A stretch of 64,000 nucleotides of DNA from positions 9,095,001-9,159,000 of the forward strand of contig WPIO01000006.1 of assembly GCA_009760855.2 (NCBI GenBank). Direction: 5' to 3'. Under the pieces are notes generated by a model, which worked only from the letters and a program-made list of their open reading frames with translations, had not been told where the DNA came from and ran no database searches. The position numbers and the translations under genes are program-made. Positions 42,860 to 54,835 of this stretch are shown here, piece after piece. Origin of the DNA: Cristatella mucedo. Its lineage: Eukaryota > Bryozoa > Phylactolaemata > Cristatellidae. Position 1 is the first letter of the stretch; each line of letters begins with the position of its first letter.

Positions 42860-42908
<49 letters not shown>
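42655..42908 (+). repeat. (AC)n microsatellite, with degenerate flank
   Basis: ACAC-rich sequence with many ACGC variants from 42,655, becoming pure (AC)n at 42,863-42,908. Confidence 0.95.
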
Positions 42909-42911
<3 letters not shown>

Positions 42912-43045
42912 CGGATTCTGCTGACGTTCTTGCGCCAACACGAGTCATTAAACACTGTTTATTTCTCGCCGGACCGAGTATGTCGCGACTACAGCTGCAG
43001 CGGCACCAAGCAGAGCACTAACAGACAGGTATATACAAATGTACG

Positions 43046-43046
<1 letters not shown>

Positions 43047-43091
<45 letters not shown>
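43047..43091 (+). repeat. (TA)n microsatellite
   Basis: About 45 bases of pure TA. Confidence 0.97.
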
Positions 43092-43093
<2 letters not shown>

Positions 43094-43229
43094 CATGCGG
43101 ATCAATCAAAGATCAGCAACAAAATGACTTCCCCATGGGCCAAGTTTCGCCAATTGCAAGACCAGTTCCTTGTTTCGATGATTAGCAAGCATTTGAAAAT
43201 GAATAAGGCTGCGACAGGTCGGCAAAATA

Positions 43230-44300
43230 TTACAGCAACTGACCAGCGAAAGGCAGTCTTCGGATCAGATTTGTAGCAATGAAACTCGCAGTGCGACGAC
43301 GAAAGTTGTGGAGCTTTTTCACAGTGTTCCAGAAACGCGAAGCGTCTGAGCACTGGAGATAAAGGGTTACGTCATACCCACTGACATGTATGCTACTTCT
43401 CATATACGGCTGCTCTCTTAATGCGTCGATTTGCTTAGCAACAAGCTTGAGTGAGAGAGCCTCTGGCAGCTCGGGTGGAATTGCAGCGTGAGTGAGTCTG
43501 TGGTGCTTCATAACATTCAGCCATGCGAATCGTTCATACGTTGCATCGTTCAATCGTGCATACGTAGCAGGCGTACGGCTTCTCTCCCGTGCGAATCACC
43601 ATGTGCGCCCTCAGCGATCACGTTCGGCGGAAGGCTTTGCAGGCGAACGGCTTCTCTCCCGAGTGAACGAGCTCATGCTCTCGCGAGCTTCGGGAATTAC
43701 TGAATCGCTTGCCGCACAGATCGCAGCCGTAACGCTTCTCTTTGGAGTGACTCACCATGTGACTCCTGAGCCTTTTCGCCTTGCCGAAGCAAAGGCCGCA
43801 GAAGTCGCAAACGTGCGGCTTCTCCCCTGTGTGCGCCTGCATGCGCATCAGCAGGTGCGCCGCCCAAGGAAAGCTCTTCTCGCACTGCTCGAAGACGTGC
43901 CGCTCCTTGCCGGCGTGCGCCAGCTCGTGCCTCCGCAAGCGGACCGGGTAGGTGAACATCCTGCTGCACCGGTCGCAGACGTGAGCCTTCTCCCCCGCAC
44001 TACCCAGCGAGTGCACCTCCAAGTCGGCAGCCTGTCTGCACGTTGTTCCGCACTTGCGGCACGCGAGCCGCGCCTCGCCTTCGTGCATTAGCAGGTGCCG
44101 CTTCAGTGAGAGAAGTCTCGAGAACCTCTCACCGCACCGGTGGCAGCTGTGTGACCGCACGTCTTCTGCCGCCAGCGGTTGATGACTGCCTTGCGAAACC
44201 CCTGTCTTTGCCGATTGACGGCCACCACTGCCCGATGGCATTGGGCAGGATGAGCTGGGCATTTTGTTCATTAGCGCTTGCACAAGGCGTTCAACGAACC
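43230..44300 (-). CDS. C2H2 zinc-finger protein, terminal exon (damaged)
   Basis: The exon begins at a good acceptor (TTTAACGTTCCTTTCAG, ending at 44,301) in phase 1, with VERLVQALMNKMP, and is open to 43,618. It encodes six to seven C2H2 fingers: CHRCGERF...HLLMH, CRKC..., CDRCSRMFTY...HELAH, a degenerate one with only one Cys (VFEQCEKSF), CDFCGLCFGK...HMVSH, CDLCGKRFSN...HELVH, then a partial finger. Fingers 4-6 have HTGEKP-like linkers. Such proteins bind DNA and regulate transcription in the nucleus. A TGA at about 43,618 interrupts the next finger, but the same frame goes on with LRAHMVIRTGEKPYAC. A frame change at a tandem duplication near 43,550 leads to KHHRLTHA and a C-terminal tail. 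It may be a pseudogene or carry assembly errors. Confidence 0.7.
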
Positions 44301-44370
44301 TGAAAGGAACGTTAAATACACAGTACTGAAGCTAAAACAAGTGGACGACTGAAGCCGAGTCATTATAGAG

Positions 44371-46959
44371 CAGGGGTGTCCAACCTTTTTGCGTTGGGGG
44401 GCCACATTAAAAAAATTTAAAAGGTCTGGGGGCCACATGTAAATTGGCGTAGTTGACCGCATCAGAAAATAAGATCGTAATTTAGTATGACTATTACTAT
44501 TATATTTAATAAATAAACCGCAATACAATAGTATTTTTTAGCATAATTATAATTAAAAATAATAAATAATAAAAAAATTAATCATGTGTCCGGGAAAATA
44601 ATTTGATAAATATTATGGCCAATCTTTTACTTTTGGATTTTTATTTTAATAACATGAAGACAGAAACTTATAAAACTTACAAAATTACATGACAAGGACT
44701 CACATAATATTAATGTCTTCTGATTAATTAAATGCCACAGGTATTCAATGTCTTCTGCACTGCAGGCAGCAATGAGATATTTGGCATTGTTTCTGTTTGC
44801 ATAAAAAGTCGACATCTGCTGCAACAGTGGGTGTGGTAATTCTAAGGATTCCTGATAAATGTTCATCTGTGAGACCGGATCGAGTCTTTTTTTCGCATTT
44901 TTCAGTCTTGAAAAAAGCTGTTCACGGCAATATGTGCTGCCAAAAAGTGCAATATACCTGCGAGCATGTTTGGCTACGTTAGGAAAAGACTCTGATGAAA
45001 CGTACTGCTTGTAAAAGGTAACAAAGTCATGCTGATCATAAGCAGTTTTTAAATTGCTGTCATTAGGAATGTCGATTAGTTCGAGTTGAAATTCATCAGG
45101 TGCATCAGAGGGATCGATATTAAATGGATTACTAATCATGTTCATGTCATCCGCATGTTGTTGGAAATCCTAAAACCTCGCGAATTCGACAACTGTTCTT
45201 GTTGGCGCGACAACACACTCATACATTTTATGGACCAGTTGATCCTTACCTTGGAGTTTGACATAACGATATGCAAGATGTTTGGTCATGTCCACCAAAA
45301 AAGCCAAGTCATTCAACCACTGCTGGTCATCGAGGAAGCCAACATATTTTCCCTTTTCTGTCATAAATGTTTTTATTTCGTCCCGAAGTGACCAAAACCT
45401 GGCTAACGTGTTTGCATTACTTAGCCAATGGACTTGGCAGAAATAAATAACATCACAATGATCTGATCCCAACTCTTCAAAGAAAGCCTGAAATTGTCTG
45501 TGGTTTAGCGCACGAGACCTTATCACATTGACTGTTGAAACTACATTGTCCATTACATGTTGCATGCTCAAGACCTTTGCACATAGCTGTTCTTGGTGGA
45601 TGATGCAGTGATGACTGACAATTTTGTGAGGTACTAATTTTACCATTAAAGACACCAATCCATTGTGTCTACCTGTCATTGAAGGGGCTCCGTCTGTGGT
45701 TAAACCAATCAATTTAGTTTCAGGAAAATTAAATTTTTAAAGGACTCTCTCGACCTGATCCAAAATATCCCTCCCCGTTGTAGTGCCTTTCATTGAACAT
45801 ATATCCACCAGTTCTTCGATAATGACAAACTTTCCTGTTACTCCGTATACAAACACCGACAGTTGAGCCGTATCGCTATTGTCCGTGCTTTCGTCGAGCG
45901 AAAGAGAATAAAATTCGTATTCAGCAAGTCTTTTAGTGAGACTTTCTTCGATGTTGGATGCGAGCTCGTCAAATCTTCTCGCAACCGTTTGATGAGAAAG
46001 ACTGACTTTCTCTACTTCTGACTTCTTTTCTGGACATACCACACCAGTAAACAGCCTGAGGCATTCCTTAACAAATTCACCATCGGAAAATGCTTTCCCC
46101 GCTTAGCTATAGCTTCAGCTATTAAAAAACTTACTTTGGTTAAAGCCTCAGACTTGTTGCTGACTGCTGTAAACAATGACTGCTTTCCTATGACGCTCAG
46201 TTTCAACGAGTTCACGCGATCAATTCGAAGTTGACCAGTCAGGCTGTTGTACCTGTCGCCATGCTTTGTTGAAAAATGTCGCTTAACATTATACTCCTTT
46301 GCAACGGCAATTGTTTCTTGGTATATTAGGCACATTATTCTACCGAAGCGTTCCATTACAAAATAGTCTACAGTCAAAGATACTTTGAAAAGTCTTCCTT
46401 CTGCGTCAATTTTTGTTTTTTGCTAGTATTCACATTCGCCGCCATTTCTCTTTGTGAAATAAAAAACAGATCAGTTACGAATTGATTAATTTATATTTTA
46501 TCACAGTAATATCTTAGTATTAGTAAGTAAGTTGAGTAATACGCGTTATTTAAAAAACCTACCTGACTGATTCCAGTTCGTGCAGCAGCAGCTGAGAAAC
46601 GGCTCTTTTTTTCTATCCACAGTTTGAAACAGTTAATTCCGCTTGTGGAAGCGTTATAAATGTGATCGTAATGGCGCCGCTGTAGCACAAATATATTACC
46701 CCTTGACGCCAAAATGTTCACCTGAAGGCTAGCAAAATAAATTGATTTTTATTACCTTTACGTAAAAATAGCCATTCGGACACCTTCACGCTTCACGTGC
46801 GCGTGAAGTACGTCACTGCGCCTTATATCGCCGTTTCTAATGATTAAAAATTAACGAAAAATATGGAGTGAAAAATATTTTTGGAATAACGTTGCGGGCC
46901 GCATAGAAGACCTCGGCGGGCTGGGTTGTGGCCCGCGGGCCACGTGTTGGACACCCCTG
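44371..46959 (-). mobile_element. hAT DNA transposon (GTF2IRD2/ZBED-type)
   Basis: The 2,589-base element has terminal inverted repeats CAGGGGTGTCCAAC at both ends and a further match (GGGGGCCACA / GCGGGCCACA) about ten bases inward. The 8-base flanks TTATAGAG and GTATGGCA share only four positions, so the target duplication is decayed. A single transposase gene runs on the minus strand. The element lies 70 bases upstream of the zinc-finger exon's acceptor, in the same orientation, most likely in that gene's intron. Confidence 0.9.
44627..46445 (-). pseudogene. hAT transposase (broken)
   Basis: Start ATG 46,443-46,445 (MAANVNTSKKQKLTQ). A BED-type finger follows (CLIYQETIAVAKEYNVKRHFSTKH; first Cys pair reduced), then LTGQLRIDRVNSLK and QSLFTAVSN. 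The catalytic region has SLDESTDNSDTAQLSVFVYG and MKGTTTGRDIL, then LTTDGAPSMTGRHNGLVSL, HCIIHQEQLCAKVL and HWLSNANTLARFW, and the C-terminal hAT dimerisation region (YIALFGSTYCREQLFSRLK). It is split over four ORFs (46,012-46,377; 45,737-46,042; 45,170-45,712; 44,627-45,145), so it is inactive, although the DDE-type acidic residues in DES and TDG are kept. This transposase type was domesticated in vertebrate GTF2IRD2. Confidence 0.85.
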
Positions 46960-46965
46960 GTATGG

Positions 46966-47297
46966 CACATTCACAGCCTAAGCGCCTTTCGGTACTCATT
47001 CGGTAGCCAAAAGACTTCGTCTCACGCAACAAAGAGAAAGTGGGAAGCATAGCAGAGTTAGGAGAGCAGTTGAGGTAGTGAGTAGCATAGAAGTAGCAAT
47101 TCAGGACCGCTGAAAAGGATGAGCCATAGTCGGCAGTATTAAGGTAGGTGTCGTTGCGTAAGAATTGTGGGAGCGAGTTCCACAGTCTAGGACCTGCAGA
47201 GCTAAAGCTTCTGTCGCCAACTGTCTTTAAGTGGAGGAATGGGACCGCTAATTTATTGTCCCCACAGGACCTGAGGGCGCGAACAGGCTGAAACTGA
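46966..47297 (-). repeat. LINE-B 3' fragment
   Basis: Closely matches 470-800 of the first copy. The ORF includes FSSAGPRLWNSLPQFLRN and YFYATHYLNCSPNSAML. It is joined to LINE-A sequence at about 47,298 and to the hAT end at 46,960. Confidence 0.8.
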
Positions 47298-47775
47298 TCG
47301 TGGTACAACAATACAATATTAAGAATAGTGCATTGCATAGCACTCTCAGAAAAACTTAATATCTTTCTCGGCAATGTGCATATGCTGTAAAGAAAATATG
47401 ATTATATGGTTAGTGGTAGCTTGCACAATGCTAACAAGCACAACATGGTTAGGGCTGTCATGCACATGGCCAGCATGTAAATATGGTTAGTAGCAGCATG
47501 CACAGTGTCAGCACGCGGAAGCAGATAAAGGACAAGTCACATTGACCCACTAAATGCTGTGAAGAATAGATGCACTTTTAGATTATTTTAAATGTCAATT
47601 CAAGGGATATCTTTACGCCAGTTGGAAGTAAGTTCCATGCTTCGGGAGCGTAAAACTAAAGGCGCGATCTAAAAAGGATTTGAGGTTCTGATGAGGTGTA
47701 GCTAAACGATTTGATTTAGAAAAGCGGTGGTACAATGTTTAGCAACTCTTATTGAGCAGCAAGCAGAGCTTGGCA
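47298..47775 (-). repeat. LINE-A 3' fragment
   Basis: LINE-A 3' UTR and C-terminal coding region (CATGCACAGTGTCAGCACGC, the AAAAGGATTTGAGG block), degraded. Confidence 0.7.
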
Positions 47776-47779
47776 CTAA

Positions 47780-48075
47780 TTGGACGTCGTAATGTAATGT
47801 ATCTCCGTCTGTAACTCCAAAAAGCCATAAAGACTATGTGGGTGTTAAGCAGGAGAGTTTTGCATAGCGCACTCACAGCCTAAGCAGCTTTCGGTACGCA
47901 TTCGATAGCCATCCTACTTCGTCCCACGCAACAAAGAGAAAGTGTCAAGCATAGCAGAGTCAGGAGAGCAGTTGAGGTAGTGAGTAGCATGGAAGTAGCA
48001 GCCCAGGACCACTGAAAAGGATGAGCCATTTTCGGCAGTAGGAGAGTAGTTGTCGTTGCGTAAAAAATGGCTGCA
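47780..48075 (-). repeat. LINE-B 3' fragment
   Basis: Tail (GTAATGTAATGTATCTCCG) at the left, then the end of the ORF as in 440-660. Confidence 0.75.
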
Positions 48076-49045
48076 ACGACATGACGTGGCACGACGCATG
48101 CAATGCTTAGCGACCTGGTGCACGAAATATGCCTAACGATCTCTGTATAGGCATTTATATTTGCTGCAAAGGAAGGATGATCAAATGATTTGTGTTACTA
48201 TGGTCAATGAGCTTTAAAACAAGTCTCTGATGGTTAGAGGTTAAATGCACAGGGTAAGCATGCTAACATGGTTAGTGGCAGCATGCAGTGTCGGCATGCA
48301 TAAACACACACAAGACGAATCACAAGGACCCACTAAATGCTGTCCTAAATAGATACGTTTTAGTTTCTTTTTAAATGTGGTCAAGTCAGGAGATTGGAAA
48401 TGTCGTGAAGCCAGTTGGTAGTGAGTACCAGGCTTTGGGAGCCTACGTACTAAAGGCACGGTCTCCAAAGGATTTGAGGTTCGTACGAGATCAAGGTGAA
48501 CTATTAACCCAAAAAGCGAGTGTTATAACGCCTAGTATGATTGGGTAGTACATCATATAGATAGGCTAAAGTCTAAGAATGACGGGACCTAAAGGGTGAG
48601 CGAAAAAACCATGAATTATATGCGTTGCTTGACTGGGAGCGAGTACAGGTCAGCGAGAATTGATGTGATGTGACAACTGCGACGCTTACGCCAGACAAGC
48701 CCAGCTGCAAAGTTTTGCCCAAACTGTAAGGCCCTGCTTGCACAGGCCGGTAGATCAGGGAGTTACCGAAGTCAAGATGTGATGTCACAAATGCATGAAC
48801 CAATTTATATGTGGTATCCCTGCCAGGGCAAGCATACATTTTACCAGTGCCATATTGCTGAAAGTAGGCAGACTTGACTGAGGAGCTGATATGGTCGTCT
48901 AATGAAACGTCACTTTGGAAAAACACACCTAGATTTCGTGAAGAGTCAACGGGAGATATGCTGTGCTCTTAGAGCCGATTTGGAGCGTTAACCTTCCCAA
49001 GTTTTGAATCACACTTGGTTTGCCATATCTAGTAAGATTTTTTTA

Positions 49046-49190
49046 TCATTGCAGCAAATATAAAGCACCTAGAAAGAGATTGAGTTCTCTGATGGTGCGT
49101 ATTTCATTGCAACAAATGTAAAGCGCCTAGAAAGAGATTGAGTTATCTGAGGGCGCTTTATCAAGTACATTATTATTATTATTATTTTGC
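49046..49190 (+). repeat. two tandem LINE-A 3' termini nested in LINE-A
   Basis: GCAGCAAATATAAAGCACC...TTCTCTGATGGTGCG is followed by a second CAACAAATGTAAAGCGCC...GAGGGCGCTTTATCAAG and (ATT)n. They split the RT region of the host copy. Confidence 0.75.
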
Positions 49191-49439
49191 AATTTAAGAA
49201 AGTTTGCTGTCATCCAAGTGCTGATGCTATCAATACTTTCAGCAAGAGAGTTGAGAGAACTCGACGTACTGCAGTGCTGAGAGGGGTCAAAGCAAAGGTA
49301 CGACTCTGAGTGCCACCTGTATAGAAATGAAAGCCTAGATTGTGCCTGGCGATCATATCGGAAAGAGGACGAATATAAACCGTGATAAGAACAGAACCAA
49401 GCACGAAGCCCTCAGGTACCCCATACTTCAGAGGTTCCT

Positions 49440-49491
<52 letters not shown>

Positions 49492-49562
49492 CACTTGATA
49501 AAGCGCCCTCAGAGAACTCAATCTCTTTCTAGGCGCTTTACATTTGCTGCAAAAGGAAGTGT
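49440..49562 (-). repeat. LINE-A 3' terminus with long (TAA)n
   Basis: About 48 bases of (TAA)n followed by the terminal block CACTTGATAAAGCGCCC...GCTTTACATTTGC. Inserted in the older LINE-A copy. Confidence 0.85.
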
Positions 49563-52202
49563 ACCAATAATGATAGATCAGACGGGGATCGAACAGCAGA
49601 GGCGAGTAAATATTCTTGCACAGACAGCATCGAAGTCAAGGGTCTTGAATTTTTCCGATTCTCGGGTGATTTTAGATGGGGTGGAGGGCACACCTTGTAG
49701 ACTGAATGAGATCTGTGTGTGTTCAGATTATCGGAATTTGATGGTAATAATTGGTGATGAGAGCGTGCAGTTGAATGAGTCAGTCAGTGCACGTATTTAT
49801 GTGCTGAAGGCATCATGGAAGTTTTGAAAATGGATGTGGAAATCGACCATAACGAAGAAGAATTGATTTCTTGCACAGAATAAAAAAGAGATCCGCTAAA
49901 TCTGAGATAAATAGGACTTGGTACCAGAGAAAAGATTGAGTACTGCCACCATTGGTAGCTTGTTGTCGGTGAACTGGAAACTCTAGATTTGAAAGACAGC
50001 TTGAGGGGACGCAAGCGGCTTTATATGAGAGAACGAGCATGCGATTTCGGTGAATCCATCTCCAGTTTGATGATCTAGGGTTATCAAAGAAGGAGAGCCA
50101 TGTTAGCTTTGCGTCGTTAATGGTCGGGAAGTTTATCGATTTGAGCCAGGTTTCGGTCAAGGTGAGCAGGTCGAGGAATTTTTCAAAAACAGGGTCGCTT
50201 TTCAATAGGAGTTCATTGTAAGTTGAGTGGTGATACCAAAGACAAACAGTAAATTGGCCCGCCGGAGTAATAACAAACCTTGATGACCACTAATTTAGAG
50301 AGATTCACCATCGCTTGTAGGAGAACTCTGATCGGTTCAAGACAATGCTAGAAACGCCAAATGAGAGGATTCTGAGTTCGTAGCCCCCACTAAACGAGTG
50401 GTTTCTCAGCTCGCGGAGGCCGCGCCGGCTCCGTCGCACTTTTATTTTATTAATGTATAATTCGCCAATCTTACCAACAGCAATAACATCTAAAAGTACA
50501 TTTGAAGGTCTATAAACGAAACAATAATAAGCAAACATAGGCGCAATACAAATAAATTATATTTTTTATGTGGGCCCTATCGCAGCTCATAATCAGGTTA
50601 GTAGCCACCGGCGTATCTAACGCCACCGCTCGTGTGGCGGACCCAGCTCGAAACGATAAGGGTTTAGATGGCAATAGGGACGTGATTTTTACGGACTACG
50701 GTCAAAGGTCAAATAAAAAACAGATCAGCTATAGCAGGTCTTAGATACATCGGTTTCTGTTTACGATCGTCGCAAGACCTTTGGCTTTCGAAAAAAAATT
50801 CGGCAGTGGACAAGAAACGCTAGTAGCGTTTTGTGCCGACGATGTGCTGTGCATCTTTCATATAAACTCGAAGCGTTTCTTCTATGCAGCCACCGCGATG
50901 CAGCATTGCTGAATACCGGGATAGCATGACGCTGTCTCAGTAAGTCGGTCAAATCTATATCGCGAGTGGGGTGTCGCCTGTATTATGCACTTGAGAATTG
51001 GACCTCGAGTTAATAATTCACGCTGGCTTGGGAGTCGCACGGATTCTGCACCATTGCTGCTCTTCCATATCGGCTGTACAATTGTAAAGCTTATTCATAT
51101 TTATCATTTTTTAATAGAATAAATGACGGCTTGATATCTTAGATCAACGGAACCAATCCCAGTAAGCTGCTTAAAATATTGAACGCATCCCTGGACAACC
51201 ACGCACACATTTCATGTGTAGAAAGTAATATTATTAATAATAATAATTCACGTGATACAGCGCCCTCGGAGAACTAAATCTCTGTCTGGGTGCTTTAAAT
51301 TTGCTGCAAAGGTAAATGCAATTGAATGGTGAATAATATCATGCTTGAAAAACAAGCTACATGAACAACATGTTTATGGGTGACACGCACAGGGTCATCA
51401 TGCAAATGTGGTTAATAGCAGCAAGCACAATGCCAGCACGCATAAGCTCATGAAGGACGAATCAAAGAGACCCACTATATGCTATTCTAAATTGGTGTTT
51501 TTTTAAGTTCTTTTTAAATGTGGTCAAGTCAAGGGACGTTCTGATGCAAGTCGGAAGGAAGTTCCAGGCTTGGGGAGCATACGAACTAAATGCACGATCT
51601 CCAGAGGATTTGAGGTTTGTACGAGGTATTGATAGACTGTTGGATTCCGAAAAGCGGGTGGTACGATGCTTGGCCTGGTGGGGGAGTATACCTGAAAGAT
51701 AGGCTGGAGCCAAAGAATGAAGTGACCTAAAATAAAGCGACCAGAGCTTGAAGTAGATCCATTGCTTGACTGGTAGCCAGTGCAGGTCGGCGATAAATGC
51801 TGTGATGTGGCAACTGCGACGTTCACGACTGACAAGCCTAGCTGCAGAGTTTTGCACCAGCTGCAATCGCCTGATCGCACATGCTGGTAGGCCGGTAAGC
51901 AGTGAGTTTCAGAATTCGAGACGAGATGTCACGAATGCATGGACCAACTTAGACGTGGTATCTTTATCTAAACAAACCCGAATTTTAGCAATGTTATGTA
52001 GCTACAAGCGTCTAACGAGAGCTCACTTTGGAATGTGACACCTAGATTTTGAGCTGATTCAGCACGAGATATGCTGGCAGAGCCAATTTTGAGCGTCAGC
52101 CTTTCCAATATCTGAATCAGACTGGGTTTGCCCATTACTAGTAAGTTAGTTTTATCATCGTTTAGTTATAGAAAATTTGCTGCCATCCATGTGCGGATGT
52201 CA

Positions 52203-52952
52203 TCAATGCATGCAGCAAGTGAGTTTGAGAGAATTTGAGGTGCTCGAAGGCTGGGAGGGATCAAAGCAAAGGTACAACTGAGTGTCATCCGCATAGAAGT
52301 GAAAGCCTAGATTGTGCTTGGCAATCACATCAGCAAGAGGGAGAGTATAAACCGTGAAAAGAACCAGACATAGCACGGAGCCCTGAGGTACCCCATATTT
52401 CAGAGGTACTTCAGATGATCTTTGTCCATTCACGTCAATACTCTGGAGTCTCCCACTGAGATAGGACCTGAACCACTGCAGAGCAGTGCCAGTGATGCCC
52501 AGGCGAGATGAGAGGCGCTCTAGAAGAACTTTGTGATCGATGGTATCAAAAGCTGCCGAAAGATAAAGCAAAACAAGCAGAGACGCTCTACCCATGTCTG
52601 CATTCCTAAGTAGGTCGTTGTATACCCGAAGCAATGCTGACTCTGTGAAGTGAGTAGCTCTAAAGCAAGACTGGAACTTAGTAGCAATTTTTGAAGTTTC
52701 AATATACGAGTTCAGCTAGTCAGCCACGACCCATTCCAGTGTCTTTGATAGGAACGGTAGAAGAGAGACTGGGCGGTATTTGCTTAAGTTCTCTTGGTCT
52801 AGTGTCGCTTTCTTGAGAAGTGGCATGACTACAGCTTTTTTGAAAGGTGCTGGGACAAGACCTGAGGCTAATGGCATATTAATGATGTTAGTTATGCATG
52901 GCAGCAGCAGATCAATGCAAGGTAGGAGCAGGAAAGTGGGAATAGGGTCCAA
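52203..52952 (-). pseudogene. LINE-A reverse transcriptase core (broken)
   Basis: Contains LSKYRPVSLLPFLSKTLE, LYLSAAFDTIDHKVLLERL (Asp to Tyr in LDLSAAF), GVPQGSVLCLVLF and FHFYADDTQLYL. A stop at about 52,716 and a frame change at about 52,640 separate the parts. The altered LDLS catalytic Asp indicates a dead enzyme. Confidence 0.82.
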
Positions 52953-53585
52953 AGGACCTGTTGTCTTTTTTGATTGGGATATGAACTTCAGGACTAGATT
53001 ACTATTTAAATGTAGACATTGAGGTGCAACCAGGAATCGGGGAGCAGCATTCTAGTGGAAATGTTGTCATCGCTGGGATGAATTCCCTGATCTTGTCTAT
53101 CTTCTGCACAAAGAATCGAGAGAAGCGATCGGCTAGATCATCACAAGTATTATCAGGTTAGGAGCTAATCTGGGAGCGTTGAGGAGATGGTTGATCGTCG
53201 ACATCAGCTTTTTTGGATTTTGCATCTGTGATTTAACAATGTTTTTATAGAAGCTAGACTTGGCATTTGCGATGATCGATTGGTACGACCTACAGTAGTC
53301 TTCACTTGCCTGTCGACGGACATTCAGTCCTGATCTTGTGTATGCTTTTTCAAGCTTGGGCTTAGTAGACCTGGCTGTTTGAATGTCTGTGGTAAACCAT
53401 AGGCCGTCTGGGCAAGGGCGAACAGTGAGCTTTGTCAGAGGTGCAAACTCGTCAAGCGTGTCAGTTAGTGTCGTGTTGTAGCTATCTACCAATGATGACA
53501 GATCGGAGGGAGGACTGAGCAGCAGACGTGAAGCGGATATTCTCTCACGGACAGCATCGATGTCAAGGGTCGTGAGATTTCGCGT

Positions 53586-54578
53586 TTAACAGGTCATTTT
53601 AGAGGAAGAGTTGGGCACACACTGTAGATTGAATGATATTTGCATGCGGTCAGATAAGCAGGATATGGTAATAATTGGTAATGACAAGGTGCAGTTGTAG
53701 GAGAAAATCCGGTCGAGTGTGTGATCCTTGATGTGAGTAGGGCCATGCACATGAGCCACAAGAGACAATGAGTCAGTCAATGCACGAAATTCGGTGCTGA
53801 AAGCGTCAGATAAGTTATCAAAGTGAACATTTAAATCACCCATAGCGAGGAAGGATCGATTTCTTGCACACAGAATCAAAATGAGATCCGAGAAACCGGA
53901 GACAAAGTAGAATTTGGTGCCTGGTGGGCGATACACTACTGCCACTATCTGTAGCTTTTTTTCTGGTGAGACGAGGATAATTGATTCAAGAGACTGCTTC
54001 GAGGGTACTGCAAATGGATTGAAGTTGAATTTCGAGTGTACGATAATAGCAACTCCACCTCCAGTTTTGATTGATCTAGAAGTGTGAAAGAACGAGAAAC
54101 CAGATGTGGTAGCGTCTTTAATTATCGGGAAGTTTATCGATTTTAGCCAAGTTTCAGTTAGGGCTAGCAGGTCGATACCATTTCCAGAAATAAGGTTGCT
54201 GATTACCAAAGGTTTATTGCCCATTGAGCGAGAATTCCAAAGGCAAGCGTTAAGTCTGGCCGATGGAGTTACAACAGGCCTGATGACCACTAAGTTAGAG
54301 AGATTCACAGTGACGCATGTGGGGGAGCGTGCTGAGTGGTTCGAGACAATGATAGGAACACCAAACGTGCGGGTACTCAGCTCGCAGTTCCCGCCCAACG
54401 AGTGGCGTCTGACCTGGCGGTTGCGGCCACCGAGGCCGCTATATGGTGCTTTTCTTTCGTTAATGCAGAGTTCATGAATCTTAGCAGCAACGTTAATATC
54501 TAGGAATGCATTTGATCCACCACAACGAAGTGATAGCAGCTGCTGACGATCATAACTAACATGCAGGTTACTAGCCAC
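53586..54578 (-). CDS. LINE-A endonuclease domain (open ORF)
   Basis: 330 open codons. The N-terminal leader is specific to the family, followed by the APE-type fold: LNACLWNSRSMGNK, LLALTETWLKS, GGGVAIIVHSKFNF, AVVYRPPG, AMGDLNVHFDN and the late HGPTHIKDHTLDRIF...SCLSDRMQISF block. The catalytic Glu (TETW) and the Asp/Asn pair (GDLN) are present; the final SDH His is Arg here. It is the longest endonuclease frame in the window. Confidence 0.82.
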   Translation of the reverse strand: MASNLHVSYDRQQLLSLRCGGSNAFLDINVAAKIHELCINERKAPYSGLGGRNRQVRRHSLGGNCELSTRTFGVPIIVSNHSARSPTCVTVNLSNLVVIRPVVTPSARLNACLWNSRSMGNKPLVISNLISGNGIDLLALTETWLKSINFPIIKDATTSGFSFFHTSRSIKTGGGVAIIVHSKFNFNPFAVPSKQSLESIILVSPEKKLQIVAVVYRPPGTKFYFVSGFSDLILILCARNRSFLAMGDLNVHFDNLSDAFSTEFRALTDSLSLVAHVHGPTHIKDHTLDRIFSYNCTLSLPIITISCLSDRMQISFNLQCVPNSSSKMTC

Positions 54579-54835
54579 AGGCGTTTATAAGGCTGCCACC
54601 AGCGTGGGAGACCCAGCAGCCCGAAGCGATAAGCGTTTAGATATCCATAGGCACGTTATTTCCTACGCGCTACGGTCGAATAACAATCAGAAAAACTTTA
54701 AACAGTTCTTAGCTGTATCGTTTCCGTATACGATGTTCGCAAGAACTTCGGTTTTCGGAAGAATTCTGCAACGAACACTAACGCACGTTAGAGCGCTCTG
54801 TGTGAGAAAGGTGAAGATATTGGTCTTGGCATTTC

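Larger units (their letters stand above)
48125..50800 (-). mobile_element. LINE-A copy, degraded, with nested termini
   Basis: 3' UTR at 48,125-48,360, RT fragments at 48,573-49,045 and 49,195-49,440, endonuclease remnants at 49,784-50,205, and a 5' leader to about 50,800 alignable with 54,280-54,800. Two insertions interrupt it (next entries). The frames are heavily broken. Confidence 0.75.
51228..54835 (-). mobile_element. LINE-A, longest copy
   Basis: Tail at 51,228-51,246; C-terminal RT ORF 51,462-51,866; RT core 52,203-52,634 and 52,716-52,952; linker 53,133-53,492; endonuclease ORF 53,586-54,578; 5' leader to about 54,835 (shared with the copy ending near 50,800). At about 3.6 kb it is the best guide to the full-length family: 5' leader, one EN-RT ORF, 3' UTR with repeated CATGC blocks, (TAA)n tail. 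At least five breaks make it inactive. Confidence 0.88.

Noticed and set aside
42639-42911. His/Thr-rich protein in the (AC)n region
   Set aside because: It is the translation of a degenerate microsatellite.
43492-44091. 199-codon plus-strand ORF opposite the zinc fingers
   Set aside because: It is the antisense shadow of repeated zinc-finger codons.
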